Positions 43,755-52,714 of a stretch of 64,000 bases of DNA are shown here, piece by piece (positions within the stretch are counted from its first letter, which is position 1; each line of letters opens with the position of its first letter). The stretch spans positions 90,758 through 154,757 of the forward strand of contig JACPPA010000034.1 in NCBI GenBank assembly GCA_016191285.1, written 5' to 3'. This DNA is from Gammaproteobacteria bacterium. Its GTDB lineage: Bacteria; Pseudomonadota; Gammaproteobacteria; Ga0077536. The translations under genes were made by a program, and so were the position numbers. The notes under the pieces are model-generated. The model searched no databases and was not told the DNA's origin. It saw only the letters and a program-made list of their open reading frames with translations.

Positions 43755-45592
43755 GCGGCGTTCCTCCGCGGCGCCGGCGCGTGGCAGGCGGGTCCCGCGT
43801 ACGTCATTTCGATCAAGGATTTCTGCATATCCCACGCCCCGGTCGGACAGCGTTCGGCGCACAGGCCACAATGCAGACACACGTCTTCGTCCTTGGCCAT
43901 GATGCGGCCGGTTTTCAAGCCGTCGGCAACGTAGATATCTTGGGTTAGGTTGGCCGCCGGCGCGGTTAGGCGTTCGCGCACATCCGCTTCTTCGCCATCG
44001 GCGGTGAAGGTAATGCAGTCCATGGGACAAATATCGACGCAGCCGTCACATTCTATACAGAGGCTCGCCTTGAACACCGTTTGCACGTCGCAGTTCAGGC
44101 AGCGCTGGGTTTCCTTCAATGCGGTCGCGGCATCGAATCCGAGTTCAACCTCTACCTTAATACTCTTCAGCGTTTTCTCGGCCGCGGCCCACGGCACGAT
44201 ATGGCGCAGATCGTTGGAGATGTCGTTGTCGTAACTCCACTCGTGGATCCCCATCTTCTGTGAGACCAGGTTGAACTGCGGCGGCGGCCGGTCGGCAAGT
44301 GATTCCGCGTTCAAATATTGGTCGATCGAAATCGCCGCTTCGTGGCCGTGGGCGACTGCCCAGATAATGTTCTTAGGTCCGAACGCGGCATCCCCACCGA
44401 AGAAGACGTTAGGGATGGTGGACTGCATGGTCTGTTGGTCGAGCACCGGCAGGCCCCATTTGTCGAACTCCAGTCCTAAGTCGCGCTCGATCCATGGGAA
44501 GGCATTTTCTTGACCGACCGCGATCAGCACTTCATCGCAGGGATATAAGGTGTCGGGTTCGCCGGTCGGGACCAGGTTGCGTCGGCCCTTGGTGTCGTAC
44601 TCGACGCGGACTTTTTCGAACGTCATGCCGGTTAGCTTGCCGTTAGCGTGTTCGAACGTTTTCGGGACCAGATAGTTCAGTATCGGGATCCCTTCGTGCT
44701 GCGCGTCTTCTTTTTCCCAGGGCGAGGCTTTCATTTCTTCGAACCCCGAGCGCACGATCACTTTGACGTCTTCGCCGCCCAGGCGCCGCGCCGAACGGCA
44801 GCAATCCATCGCGGTATTCCCACCGCCGAGCACGATGACGCGTCTGCCTACTTTTTCGATGTGACCGAACGACACCGACGACAGCCAATCGATACCAATG
44901 TGAATACTGGCTTTGGCTGCTTGCCGGCCGGGGATCTCAAGATCGCGACCGCGCGGCGCGCCACAGCCCACGAACACGGCGTCGTAGTGTTCAGCGAGTA
45001 GGGCTTTTAGTGAGTCGATACGGCGGCCACCGATGAATTCAACGTCGAGGTTCAGGATATAACCCACTTCTTCATCGATCACTGCTTCGGGCAGTCGAAA
45101 GCGCGGCACCTGGGTGCGCATGAAGCCGCCGGCTTTGGGATCTTGATCGAAGATCGTCAGGCTGTAGCCGAGTGGCGCCAAGTCGCGCGCGACGGTCAGC
45201 GCAGCCGGCCCGCCGCCGATGCAAGCGATGCGCTTGCCGTTTTTCTTGGTCGGCGGTTTGGGTAGTCGCGCGCCAATATCGCCTTTGTGATCGGCCGCGA
45301 CGCGTTTCAGTCGACAGATGGCGACGGGTTCGGGCTTCTCTAGATTATCTTCCTCAACCCGACCGCGGCGGCACGCGGGCTCGCAAGGTCGATCGCACGT
45401 ACGGCCCAGGATCCCTGGGAACACGTTGGAATACCAATTCACCATGTACGCGTCGGCATAGCGGCCGGCCGCGATCATGCGAATGTATTCTGGAACAGGA
45501 GTGTGAGCCGGGCAGGCCCATTGGCAGTCGACTACTTTATGAAAGTAGTCCGGATTTCGAATGTCAGTTGTGCGCAAAGCCTCTTTCCTCAA
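43751..45592 (-). CDS. GltD-like NAD(P)/FAD oxidoreductase with C-terminal ferredoxin domain
   Basis: 613 residues. N-terminal Cys run CQWACPAHTPVPEY and CDRPCEPACRRG binds the 4Fe-4S pair of the GltD family. Then come a FAD Rossmann fold (IGGGPAALTVARDL) and an NAD(P) fold (VLGGGNTAMDCCRSARRLGG). The C-terminal double 4Fe-4S ferredoxin shows CIECDGCVDICPMDC and CLHCGLCAERCP. It likely moves electrons between NAD(P)H and the ferredoxin used by KorAB. TTG start at 45592 with a weak ribosome site. The stop overlaps the KorA start. Confidence 0.9.
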   Translation of the reverse strand: MRKEALRTTDIRNPDYFHKVVDCQWACPAHTPVPEYIRMIAAGRYADAYMVNWYSNVFPGILGRTCDRPCEPACRRGRVEEDNLEKPEPVAICRLKRVAADHKGDIGARLPKPPTKKNGKRIACIGGGPAALTVARDLAPLGYSLTIFDQDPKAGGFMRTQVPRFRLPEAVIDEEVGYILNLDVEFIGGRRIDSLKALLAEHYDAVFVGCGAPRGRDLEIPGRQAAKASIHIGIDWLSSVSFGHIEKVGRRVIVLGGGNTAMDCCRSARRLGGEDVKVIVRSGFEEMKASPWEKEDAQHEGIPILNYLVPKTFEHANGKLTGMTFEKVRVEYDTKGRRNLVPTGEPDTLYPCDEVLIAVGQENAFPWIERDLGLEFDKWGLPVLDQQTMQSTIPNVFFGGDAAFGPKNIIWAVAHGHEAAISIDQYLNAESLADRPPPQFNLVSQKMGIHEWSYDNDISNDLRHIVPWAAAEKTLKSIKVEVELGFDAATALKETQRCLNCDVQTVFKASLCIECDGCVDICPMDCITFTADGEEADVRERLTAPAANLTQDIYVADGLKTGRIMAKDEDVCLHCGLCAERCPTGAWDMQKSLIEMTYAGPACHAPAPRRNAA

Positions 45593-45766
45593 CAGGCTTA
45601 AGAACTACCCTTTCGGGGCTACCCACCGCTGGGCGTGGCGCAGTGTACTTCGCGCCCCACCGACTGAAAAGTCCTTAATCAACAAGTTTTATGTCGGACG
45701 ATTACCATGTAAGCACGAATACCCTGAACAGATTCGGAACCAACCCAACCCAGTGGAGGACCGACC

Positions 45767-46743
45767 ATGGCGCGCAGCAAAATTCAGACGACCACCGGCA
45801 CGGCAAAACCCGAAGATCTCGGCCGCACGTTAATCCATGAACACGTTCTGGTCGGGTTTCCGGGCTGGGAACTTGATGCCAAAGCCCCTAAGTTTAAACG
45901 CGCCGAAGGGATGGCGCGCGCTGTCGATCAAATGCATGAGCTGCAAGCACACGGCCTTAAGACCTTTGTCGATCCGTGTCCGATGGACCTGGGTCGCGAT
46001 GCGGAATTTTTGGCCGAATTAAGCCAAAAAACCGGCCTGCGCGTGATCTGTACAATCGGCGCGTATTTCGAAGCCGAGGGCAACACCTACACGTTCCGCC
46101 ACCTGCCGGTCGAAGAAATCACCGACATCTACATCAAAGAAATCGAAGAGGGGATTGGCGAGACCGGGATTAAAGCCGACGCGATCAAGATTGCGACTGG
46201 CGCGCCCACGGTCTCGGATTACGAGCGCAAGCTAGTCACCGCCGGCGCACGGGCCGCGAAAGCCACCGGAGTGTCAGTGATCTCGCACACCCAGGACGGC
46301 TGCTGCGGCCATGACCAGATCGATATCGTGACAGGGGAGGGGTGGCGCCGGGCCAGCTGCTCGTCGGGCACTCCGATGGCATCAATGATCCGGACTACCA
46401 TGGCGCGTTGGCCGAGCGCGGCGCGTTTGTTGGTTTCGACCGCTTCGGGATCTCGCTCTTTCAGCCGGACGAAGTGCGCATCGACAATGTGCTAAAGCTA
46501 GTCGCGGCCGGCCATCTCGAACGCATCTTGATGTCGCACGACTCGATCATGTGTTGGCTAGGTCGACCGGTGCCGTACGCGCAGACTTTCCAAGCTATGC
46601 TCGACATGCTGCCGCAATGGCGCTCAACGCATATCTTCAAGGAGATTGTGCCGCGGCTGCGCGAGAGAGATCTGGCCGCTGCGCAGATCGATACGATTCT
46701 GGTCGACAACCCGCGGCGGCTGTTTAACGCGGGGCTTAGGTAG
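45767..46743 (+). pseudogene. Phosphotriesterase-family amidohydrolase, frameshifted in a G-run
   Basis: The first part (45767 to about 46340) has LIHEHV, GLKTFVDPCP, GIKADAIKIATG (likely carbamylated Lys) and VISHTQDGCCG. The second part (frame -1, from about 46339) has VAPGQLLVGHSDG, FVGFDRFG and MSHDS. Together they are one phosphotriesterase-like barrel of about 325 residues. The shift lies in GGGG at 46339-46342; one extra G restores GEGVAPGQLLVGH. GGAGG precedes the ATG at 45767. It is either a pseudogene or a homopolymer sequencing error. Confidence 0.88.
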
Positions 46744-46865
46744 CAGCCTGTTGGCGTCGCGCTCACTGAGAAGCGCCGCGACGGTGAGTCCAACGACAAT
46801 CGATTATTCACCGCTATCCGGTGCGCCGTTCCGCAGTTCGAGTCTAGGAAGCCGTTCTACAGAAC

Positions 46866-46947
46866 GTCGGCATTGCGAGCGCAGCGAAGCAATCCATCTG
46901 ATGCTGTCTTCTGGAAAAGCTTCGTCGCTGCACTCCTCGCCATGATG
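46866..46947. repeat. CGTTGCGAG/GCAATCC dispersed repeat (copy 3)
   Basis: CATTGCGAGCGCAGCGAAGC-AATCC on the left and CTTCGTCGCTGCACTCCTCGCCATGATG on the right. A GTGGGAGC-type palindrome follows at 46970-47035. No gene is supported in 46744-47079. Confidence 0.8.
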
Positions 46948-46969
46948 GAATGTGTGTCTGCGAGATTTT

Positions 46970-47035
46970 TGTGGGAGCGGATTTATCCGCGAATGGGCCT
47001 TAATTACGAATTCGCCGCTAAAGCGGCTCCCACAA
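46970..47035. repeat. GTGGGAGC-type REP palindrome
   Basis: TTTGTGGGAGCGGATTTATCC-GCGAA on the left and TTCGCCGCTAAAGCGGCTCCCACAATA on the right form an imperfect hairpin related to those at 24564 and 28931. Confidence 0.78.
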
Positions 47036-47079
47036 TACCTAAGGAAGCTGCAAAAGGCAGAGTTTCCCTAAGCGCCGAA

Positions 47080-47904
47080 TTAATTGATGTCCGTTATAGG
47101 CGGATATAGACGCCCGGCGCGGCGCGACCGGAAGCACGCCGCCTCGCGATAGAACGATTCGGATGTACTATCGGCATGCCAACCGGCCAGTCCGGCGAGT
47201 GGCAGCGGGCGCAGCGCTTGCGGATCCGCGAGCAGTTCACCGTCGACGATGCGTTGTGCTAGGGCACTAACGCGGTCGTGAGCGGTGGTTGTCGCGGGGG
47301 CGATGACTAAACATTTAGCCACCGGCAGCACGCTCGGCACCAGTAGATGCTCGAAAATCGCGTGGCCAACGAGCATGAGATCAGCGCCGCTTGCCCAACG
47401 CGCGCGTTCGCGCCACAGCAGACCAGGCCAATCGTGATCATCCCATAGCGCGAGTAGGGTGGGATCGCGCAGCATTACCACGGCGCCACCCTCGTCGAAA
47501 TGGGTTAGCGCGCATTGCGCGCGGGTACGTGGTTGGTGGCAGGGCCGCGCGAGCTCACGCACATACGCGGCGTTGATTGCACATTTGAGTTCGAAGCGCG
47601 CCAACCACATCAGCGCATTGAACAGATCGTGCCAGCTTTCCGCGCGGGTCGCGATGATGCCGGTGTCAAAAATTCTGCGTTCGTAATGTAGCCCATCGCC
47701 CTTAAGGGACGGTATCTGCTGTACGAAGTGGAGTGGTTGTCCAGAAAAAAGATGCGCGCGGCCCGCCAGCCGTTCGTTTAACTCAGCGATCGGCGGCCAC
47801 GCGGGTTGAGTCAGTAGTGCTAGGTGCGCGGCAAACATCGCGAAGGCCGGATGTGAGAACGTCGCCGCTGGTACAGCGGTCCGTAGCGGCGCGCGAAACC
47901 GCAT
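47080..47904 (-). CDS. DUF3025 domain-containing protein
   Basis: 274 residues. The DUF3025 signature is seen: LHYERRIFDTGIIATRAESWHDLFNAL (about residue 72), then LARFELKCAINAAYV. The C-terminal part holds FDEGGAVVMLRDP and LMLVGHAIFEHLL. Function is unknown. It starts at ATG 47904 and is convergent with the phosphotriesterase pseudogene. Confidence 0.85.
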   Translation of the reverse strand: MRFRAPLRTAVPAATFSHPAFAMFAAHLALLTQPAWPPIAELNERLAGRAHLFSGQPLHFVQQIPSLKGDGLHYERRIFDTGIIATRAESWHDLFNALMWLARFELKCAINAAYVRELARPCHQPRTRAQCALTHFDEGGAVVMLRDPTLLALWDDHDWPGLLWRERARWASGADLMLVGHAIFEHLLVPSVLPVAKCLVIAPATTTAHDRVSALAQRIVDGELLADPQALRPLPLAGLAGWHADSTSESFYREAACFRSRRAGRLYPPITDIN

Positions 47905-48006
47905 CGACTATTCCACCCCTCGCTTCCGCGCTACGCGCACACGCCGCCCATTCAGCGGCGGGGGTGAGCGACTAACCATCAGGGGTCGTGACGTGGTCTT
48001 CATACC

Positions 48007-48932
48007 TTGTTGCGTGCCAATGCGCTACATTCATCACCCGTGTCGAGTGCGAAACCTGTGGAATTTCGACCTGCCCGCGCGCTGTTTTTGTTAGTTGGCG
48101 CGCATGCCCTGTTTACGCTGCTCGATGCCACCGGCAAACATTTAGCCCGCGACATGGGCGTCCCGCTCATTGCGTTTATCCGGCACGGCGGTCAGGTATT
48201 GCTGATGCTCGCGGTGTTCGGGCCGCGCCACGGCCGGGCCCTCTTAAAAACTCAACGTCCGCGCTTGCAGCTCTATCGAGGGCTCGCGATTAGTGGCTTC
48301 ACCCTATTTTTCTTCACTGCATTATTGCGCCTGCCGCAAGCCGAGGCGACCTCGATCAATTTCATCGCGCCGTTTGCGGTGATGTTACTGGCGGGGCCTT
48401 TGCTTGGCGAGCGGGTTGGTCGAGTGCGGTGGCTGGGGGCTTCCTCGGGATGCTCGCGATCATTCGACCAGGGTCGGCGCTCGATCCCATCGGTATAGGA
48501 TTTGTATTGCTGACAGTGGTCTGCAATGTCGCCTTCCAAATACTCACGCGCAAACTCGCGACCGTCGATAATTCGCTTGCGACCATATTCCAATCGGCGT
48601 TGATCGCCACCATCGTCTCAGCGGTGATGCTGCCAGCGCTTGGATTCTGGGGAACCTGGCCTCAGCACCTCGGCCGTCAGGAAATTCTGTTGTTGTTATC
48701 ACTGGGCGTTACCGGCGCGATCGGCCAATGGTTATTTATTCGCGCGTACTTTTGGTCGAGCGCGTCCTTTATCGCGCCGTTGGTGTTCTTGCAGGTGCTG
48801 TGGGCGGTGGCTTCCGGGTGGGTGTTCTTCGATCAGTTTCCCGATCCCATTACTTTGAGCGGGATGTTATTAGTACTCGGCAGCGGGGTGGCGACCATGA
48901 TCTTCGAAACGCGCGGCGCGGCGCGGCGGTAG
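48007..48932 (+). pseudogene. DMT/EamA-family transporter, frameshifted in a G-run
   Basis: The first part (48007 to about 48440) has VGAHALFTLLDATGKHLARD, then FIRHGGQVLLMLAV, and INFIAPFAVMLLAGPLLGERVGRVRWLG. The second part (frame -1, from about 48435) has GGFLGMLAIIRPG through ITLSGMLLVLGSGVATM. Adding one G to the GGGGG run at 48435-48439 gives one 10-TM EamA protein of about 300 residues. TTG 48007 or GTG 48040 could start it. It is either a pseudogene or a sequencing error. Confidence 0.85.
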
Positions 48933-48972
48933 ATCCTGCGCCGTCGCTGTCACGTAGCAAAGTCGTCCGTCC

Positions 48973-49075
48973 CCCTACCGCAAGGCTGACGCTTATTCAC
49001 ATTCATCCCTCGAAGTACCCTGTACACACTCCATCGTCATGCCGGCGAATGCCGGAATCCAAAGGGCCTAGAGCA
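48973..49075. repeat. 57-nt cassette plus GTCATGCCGG palindrome (second copy)
   Basis: The run from CCCTACCGCAAGGCTGACGC through AAGTACCCTGTACACAC (48973-49030), then CGTCATGCCGGCGAATGCCGG, repeats the segment at 18658-18748. The rest of the 284-nt gap holds the hairpin at 49091-49135. Confidence 0.85.
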
Positions 49076-49090
49076 CCCTCATCGCAACGC

Positions 49091-49135
49091 AAAAAGTGCC
49101 GGCGTGGTTAGAAATAAACCACGCCGGCACTTTTT
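49091..49135. repeat. Solo REPIN-like hairpin (GCCGGCGTGG family)
   Basis: AAAAAGTGCCGGCGTGGTT and AACCACGCCGGCACTTTTT form a perfect 19-bp inverted repeat with a 7-nt loop. The core GTGCCGGCGTGG matches the ends of the transposase unit at 53621-54510. It could also act as a terminator. Confidence 0.85.
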
Positions 49136-49216
49136 TACTTTTTTACTTTTGTCGCCGCGCGCCGCAATAGCCTTCAACGACTCTGACCCCCCGATCCGCC
49201 CCGATCCCGATCCTCG

Positions 49217-49780
49217 TCATTGCGCGCCCTTAGACGGCGGGATTGGACACGTTCCGCCAATCTCTAGTCCAAGCACGCGAACCAGTCGGCCATAACCGAC
49301 GAATGTCATGATGCGTATGCCGAGATCGATGATCTCGCCTTCAGTGAACTGGCCGCGCAGTTCGTCGAACAGTGCCTCGTCGGCGCTATGGTGATCGCCC
49401 GCGAGAACTTCGGCATAACGAATTGCCGCCTTTTCGCGTGGGCTGAACAAGGTGCTCGTGCGATAGTTCGAGATCTCCGCAATCTTTGCTTCAGTGAGTC
49501 CTGCTTGCCTTGCGACCGCAAGGCGTGCGTGAATTCAGAGGAAGCAGTTATTTTTCTGCGCCACCATCAAGCGTGATAGCTCGGTGATTACCCCATCGAC
49601 TGCGCCGCGCGTCTCGAGTTCAAGCGCGAAGTAGTAGTCGATAAATTTTTTATAGACCTCTGGGGCATGCGCGAAAACCTGCACGAACTCGGAGCCGCCA
49701 AGCTCCTCGTCGTAGGCGTGCATGATGTTCTTGAGAAATCCAGGGACTTTTTCGAAGGGGACTGCGCTCACGTGTGCCAT
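49217..49780 (-). CDS. AhpD/CMD-family selenoprotein candidate (in-frame UGA at CxxU)
   Basis: The frame from ATG 49780 reaches QKNNCFL, hits TGA (49535-49537), and continues in the same frame with IHARLAVARQAGLTEAK to a TGA at 49217-49219. Read through, it is a 187-residue carboxymuconolactone decarboxylase/AhpD-family protein with the UGA at residue 82, giving C79-F-L-U82-I-H-A-R; homologues have CxxC there, with His or Arg four residues on. The hairpin 49507-49524 lies 10 nt after the UGA, with a GGUC loop, like bacterial SECIS. The role would be a selenol-thiol peroxidase or thiol oxidoreductase. A nonsense mutation is the alternative. Confidence 0.8.
49507..49524 (-). promoter_or_regulatory. 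SECIS-like hairpin downstream of the UGA
   Basis: On the coding strand GCCTTGC-GGTC-GCAAGGC is a perfect 7-bp stem with a 4-nt loop. The loop begins 17 nt after the UGA. E. coli fdhF SECIS has a GGUC-type apical loop 18 nt after its UGA. Confidence 0.75.
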
Positions 49781-50013
49781 AAATGCCTCGCTTCGACGGG
49801 GCAGTCGAAGGGCTGCCCTTCACGTTGAACGCTAACATAGACCTGTGCACCCGGCAAACGCAGTACGGACTCCGGACTCCTTCGCGCATGCCGTGGCGGC
49901 ATGCGCCAATTGGCTGCCTGTCGCGCTCGACTTTGCGTTATTCTCGTTCGGCGCACGCCGGGTATGGACTTGCGCACGGCGCGTGAACCGTCAATTACCA
50001 AGGGGAGCAGCAC

Positions 50014-50529
50014 ATGGACCACACTCAGATCACCGATCGATCGATATGGGAACTCGTACACCGCCGGCAGATTATCGACACCCTGCAGGACTACTGTCAC
50101 TTCGTCGATCGCAATGACCCGGCGTCGCTCGTCGAGCACGTATTCTGCGCCGACGGCTGCTTCGAACTCGGCTCGCGTCATGCCGTGGTCGGGCGCGACA
50201 ACCTCGCGCTGATGTTCGCCAAGACCCTGGCGGCCTTCACCGCCACCAGTCATCATCTGTCTAATGTGCGCGTGCGTTTCACCGGTGAGGACACCGCGGA
50301 ATCTACGGCCTATGTCTACGCCTGGCACCTCGCCGTCGACGATGGCCGCCGCATCGATCTATGGGGTCGCTATAACGACCGGCTGCGCCTCACGCCCCAG
50401 GGTTGGCGCATCGCCAACCGTCGGTTGTCGGCGGCGGGCTCCGACGGCTGGCACAACCCACCCTTCGCGCCGGTCGAGCGGCTGCCGAATCCCGCGCATG
50501 CGCCCTCGCCAGCGATCACGCGACGCTGA
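50014..50529 (+). CDS. NTF2-like / SnoaL-like protein
   Basis: A 171-residue cone-shaped alpha+beta fold. The opening reads IWELVHRRQIIDTLQDYCHFVDRND, then FCADGCFELG, then FTGEDTAESTAYVYAWHLAVDDGRRIDLWGRYNDR and GWRIANRRL, the normal SnoaL_4-type pattern. Members are isomerases, dehydratases or carriers; no catalytic set is certain. GGGGAGCAG lies before the ATG at 50014. It is divergent from the selenoprotein candidate. Confidence 0.8.
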   Translation: MDHTQITDRSIWELVHRRQIIDTLQDYCHFVDRNDPASLVEHVFCADGCFELGSRHAVVGRDNLALMFAKTLAAFTATSHHLSNVRVRFTGEDTAESTAYVYAWHLAVDDGRRIDLWGRYNDRLRLTPQGWRIANRRLSAAGSDGWHNPPFAPVERLPNPAHAPSPAITRR

Positions 50530-50605
50530 GAGTAAGCAGGGACTGCTCACTAAGGGCCCTAATCCATTTGTACCCTTCTGCCAACCGCGGCGTGCAAGCG
50601 GGCGT

Positions 50606-51247
50606 CTAGGCGATGCCCATCTCTGCCTGAACCACGGGCGCCATCAACGCTGTCACGCGCCAGGCATTGGCATTGCGTTCGAACTCGAGCGGTAGGGCGT
50701 TAGCGGTCAGTTCCACGGAGAGTTCGATGTCCAGCGCGCCACAGAGCACACGCAACACACCGCCGTGGCTTACCAGCAGGGGCAGCGGTCCGGGCACCAG
50801 CAACTCGGCGACGCCGCGCACGGTACGCTCGACGAATTCCAGCATGGGCTCGCCGTTGGGCGGGTTGAGCCGCCAGTCCATGCCCGCGCTGCTGGTGCCA
50901 ATGAAGTCGCCGAAATAGCGCTCACGCAGGGCCCGCCGCACGGCCACTGGTTTGCCGGTTACGGCGGCGACCCGCCCGGCGGTGAGCCAGGCGCGGGCCA
51001 TGTCGCTGGCATAGATGCGATCGAACGCGACGTCGCTCAAGCCATTAGCAGCGGCATTGGCGTCGTCGAAACCCTCTGCACACAGCGGAGTGTCGGGATG
51101 TTGAAAGATCCGATTCAAGTTGCCGGCCGTGCGGCCGTGCCGCAGGAACAAGAAGCGATCTCGGCCTGCCATCAAGCCAGTCGCACGCGCGGCGGCGCGT
51201 AACGCCAACTGGCCGGCATCGTTTTCAAGCGCCGCTGTCGTGCTCAT
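50606..51247 (-). CDS. Histidine phosphatase family protein
   Basis: 213 residues. Catalytic RHG is FLRHGRTAGNLNRI (about residue 37), and the second His is in LVSHGGVLRV (about 160). This is the phosphoglycerate-mutase fold of broad phosphatases. I chose ATG 51247 with GAGGAA upstream; the longer frame has no support. Stand-alone gene; substrate unknown. Confidence 0.87.
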   Translation of the reverse strand: MSTTAALENDAGQLALRAAARATGLMAGRDRFLFLRHGRTAGNLNRIFQHPDTPLCAEGFDDANAAANGLSDVAFDRIYASDMARAWLTAGRVAAVTGKPVAVRRALRERYFGDFIGTSSAGMDWRLNPPNGEPMLEFVERTVRGVAELLVPGPLPLLVSHGGVLRVLCGALDIELSVELTANALPLEFERNANAWRVTALMAPVVQAEMGIA

Positions 51248-51560
51248 GCGGATTCCTCGGCGACATGGACCGCCCTTAGCCTGATTTTGTAATGACCGCG
51301 CTATGCGTGCAATCGCTATGCTTAGAACCGGTGGTTTGTTCACCATACCGCGGGCCAAGTGAGGGAGACAGACGCGATAGCGACATCGGTAAGACTGCCA
51401 CGGAGCCGTGGGACGGAATAATCTCAACTAAAGCCTTGCGAACGATGTTGTCCTTTGTGAAATCAGCGCACGGGCACTAACGTCGTTGCGAACGCAGCGA
51501 AGCACTCCATCTTGTATTATGGATTGCTTCGTCGTTTCACTCGCCATGACGATGCTTTTG
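51248..51560. other. Intergenic region with dispersed repeat at its end
   Basis: No supported gene. 51481-51551 is copy 4 of the CGTTGCGA/GCAATCC repeat (CGTCGTTGCGAACGCAGCGA...TTGCTTCGTCG). The remainder shows no clear motif. Confidence 0.6.
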
Positions 51561-52529
51561 CTACCAGCCGCGCGCCGCGGCGACTAACCCAATATTCGTG
51601 GCGCCGTCAGCGCCAGTCGCAAGCGCCCGCGTGCGCCCGCGAGCCTGCGCGCTAAACAGCTCGACTTCATTTTGGTAGGTATCGCAGGCAATAATCTTCT
51701 CGGTCGTCGCCTCCTTGCCCTTCAATCCGATCTCAAGATCACCTGCCGCCCCGAATAGTCCACCACGCAGAATGAAATAACCCGCCGTGCCATAGAACTC
51801 CACGCGCGGTGCACCCCCAGCAGCGCCGGTGCAGGCCGTTATGCTTCCGATCGCGCCGTTTTTAAACGTGACACCGACCTGCGCGTGGTCGTCGGTTTTG
51901 AAGCCCCAACATTCATTCGTCAAATGCCCGTACGCCGCCTTTGGCGTTGAATTCATCATCCAGCACAGCACATCAAGCAAATGCGTCCCGATATCTCCGA
52001 TCGCCCAGCCGCCACTACGGGTACGATTTTGACGCCAAGCCGGCGGTGCGCTCGGATAGGGGTAATAAACTTGGACGCGCGCGTCGAGGGCGGTGCCGAA
52101 GTGGCCCGATGCGACGCGTTTCGCCAACTTTTGCAGTGTTGGTTGCGCGCGATTATTGAAGCCAATGCAGAGCTCGCGCCTTGCGGCAGCGGCGGCCCGC
52201 ACCATGGCCTTGCAATCGGCAACGGTCACGGCCATGGGTTTTTCGCACAGTACGTGCTTGCCGGCCTTGAGCGCCGCGAGCACCTGTTGCCGATGCAGAT
52301 CCGGTGGGCTCGCGACCCACACGGCGTCGAGTTCCGGATGCGCGAGGAAGCGCTTTAAGTCGATGTACGAAGCTTCCAACGCATGGCGTTCGGCGTAAGC
52401 CGCAGCGCCTTTCGCCTTTGAACCTAACACTGCCACCAAGCGATTGCCGCGCGCGTGCGTGATCGCTGGCCCAAACGTGTGGTCAGCCCATCCTGACGAA
52501 CCCACCATGCCCCAACGAAATCCAGCCAT
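51561..52529 (-). CDS. Gfo/Idh/MocA family oxidoreductase
   Basis: 322 residues. NAD(P) Rossmann opening GMVGSSGWADHTF, then VASPPDLHRQQVLAALKAGKHVLCEKPMA (the EKP motif). The substrate helix has the catalytic-type GDIGTHLLDVLCWM. The family oxidises or reduces sugar-like or alcohol substrates. I chose ATG 52529, 6 nt after AAGGA; ATG 52535 abuts it. It is divergent from the LLM gene. Confidence 0.9.
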   Translation of the reverse strand: MAGFRWGMVGSSGWADHTFGPAITHARGNRLVAVLGSKAKGAAAYAERHALEASYIDLKRFLAHPELDAVWVASPPDLHRQQVLAALKAGKHVLCEKPMAVTVADCKAMVRAAAAARRELCIGFNNRAQPTLQKLAKRVASGHFGTALDARVQVYYPYPSAPPAWRQNRTRSGGWAIGDIGTHLLDVLCWMMNSTPKAAYGHLTNECWGFKTDDHAQVGVTFKNGAIGSITACTGAAGGAPRVEFYGTAGYFILRGGLFGAAGDLEIGLKGKEATTEKIIACDTYQNEVELFSAQARGRTRALATGADGATNIGLVAAARGW

Positions 52530-52714
52530 GTTCATTCCTTATTTTGATGACGTGCAGACAGGATAAGCGATAGCGAGCCTTGAGGACACGCGACAGTAGG
52601 TATGCGCCTACGAGTGAAGCGTACGGCGCTTGCCAGCGACGAAGTTTCCTCGTGAAATGTCAAGGCGCGGCCGCACTGGCCGTCTCGAAAACAATGATGA
52701 AAGCGGAGAGTGCA

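Noticed and set aside
46219..46743. Phosphotriesterase second half as an independent gene
   Set aside because: It lacks the first metal ligands and joins in phase with the first half when one base is added.
49768..50328. 186-residue minus-strand ORF
   Set aside because: It is the antisense of the NTF2-like gene and overlaps the selenoprotein start.
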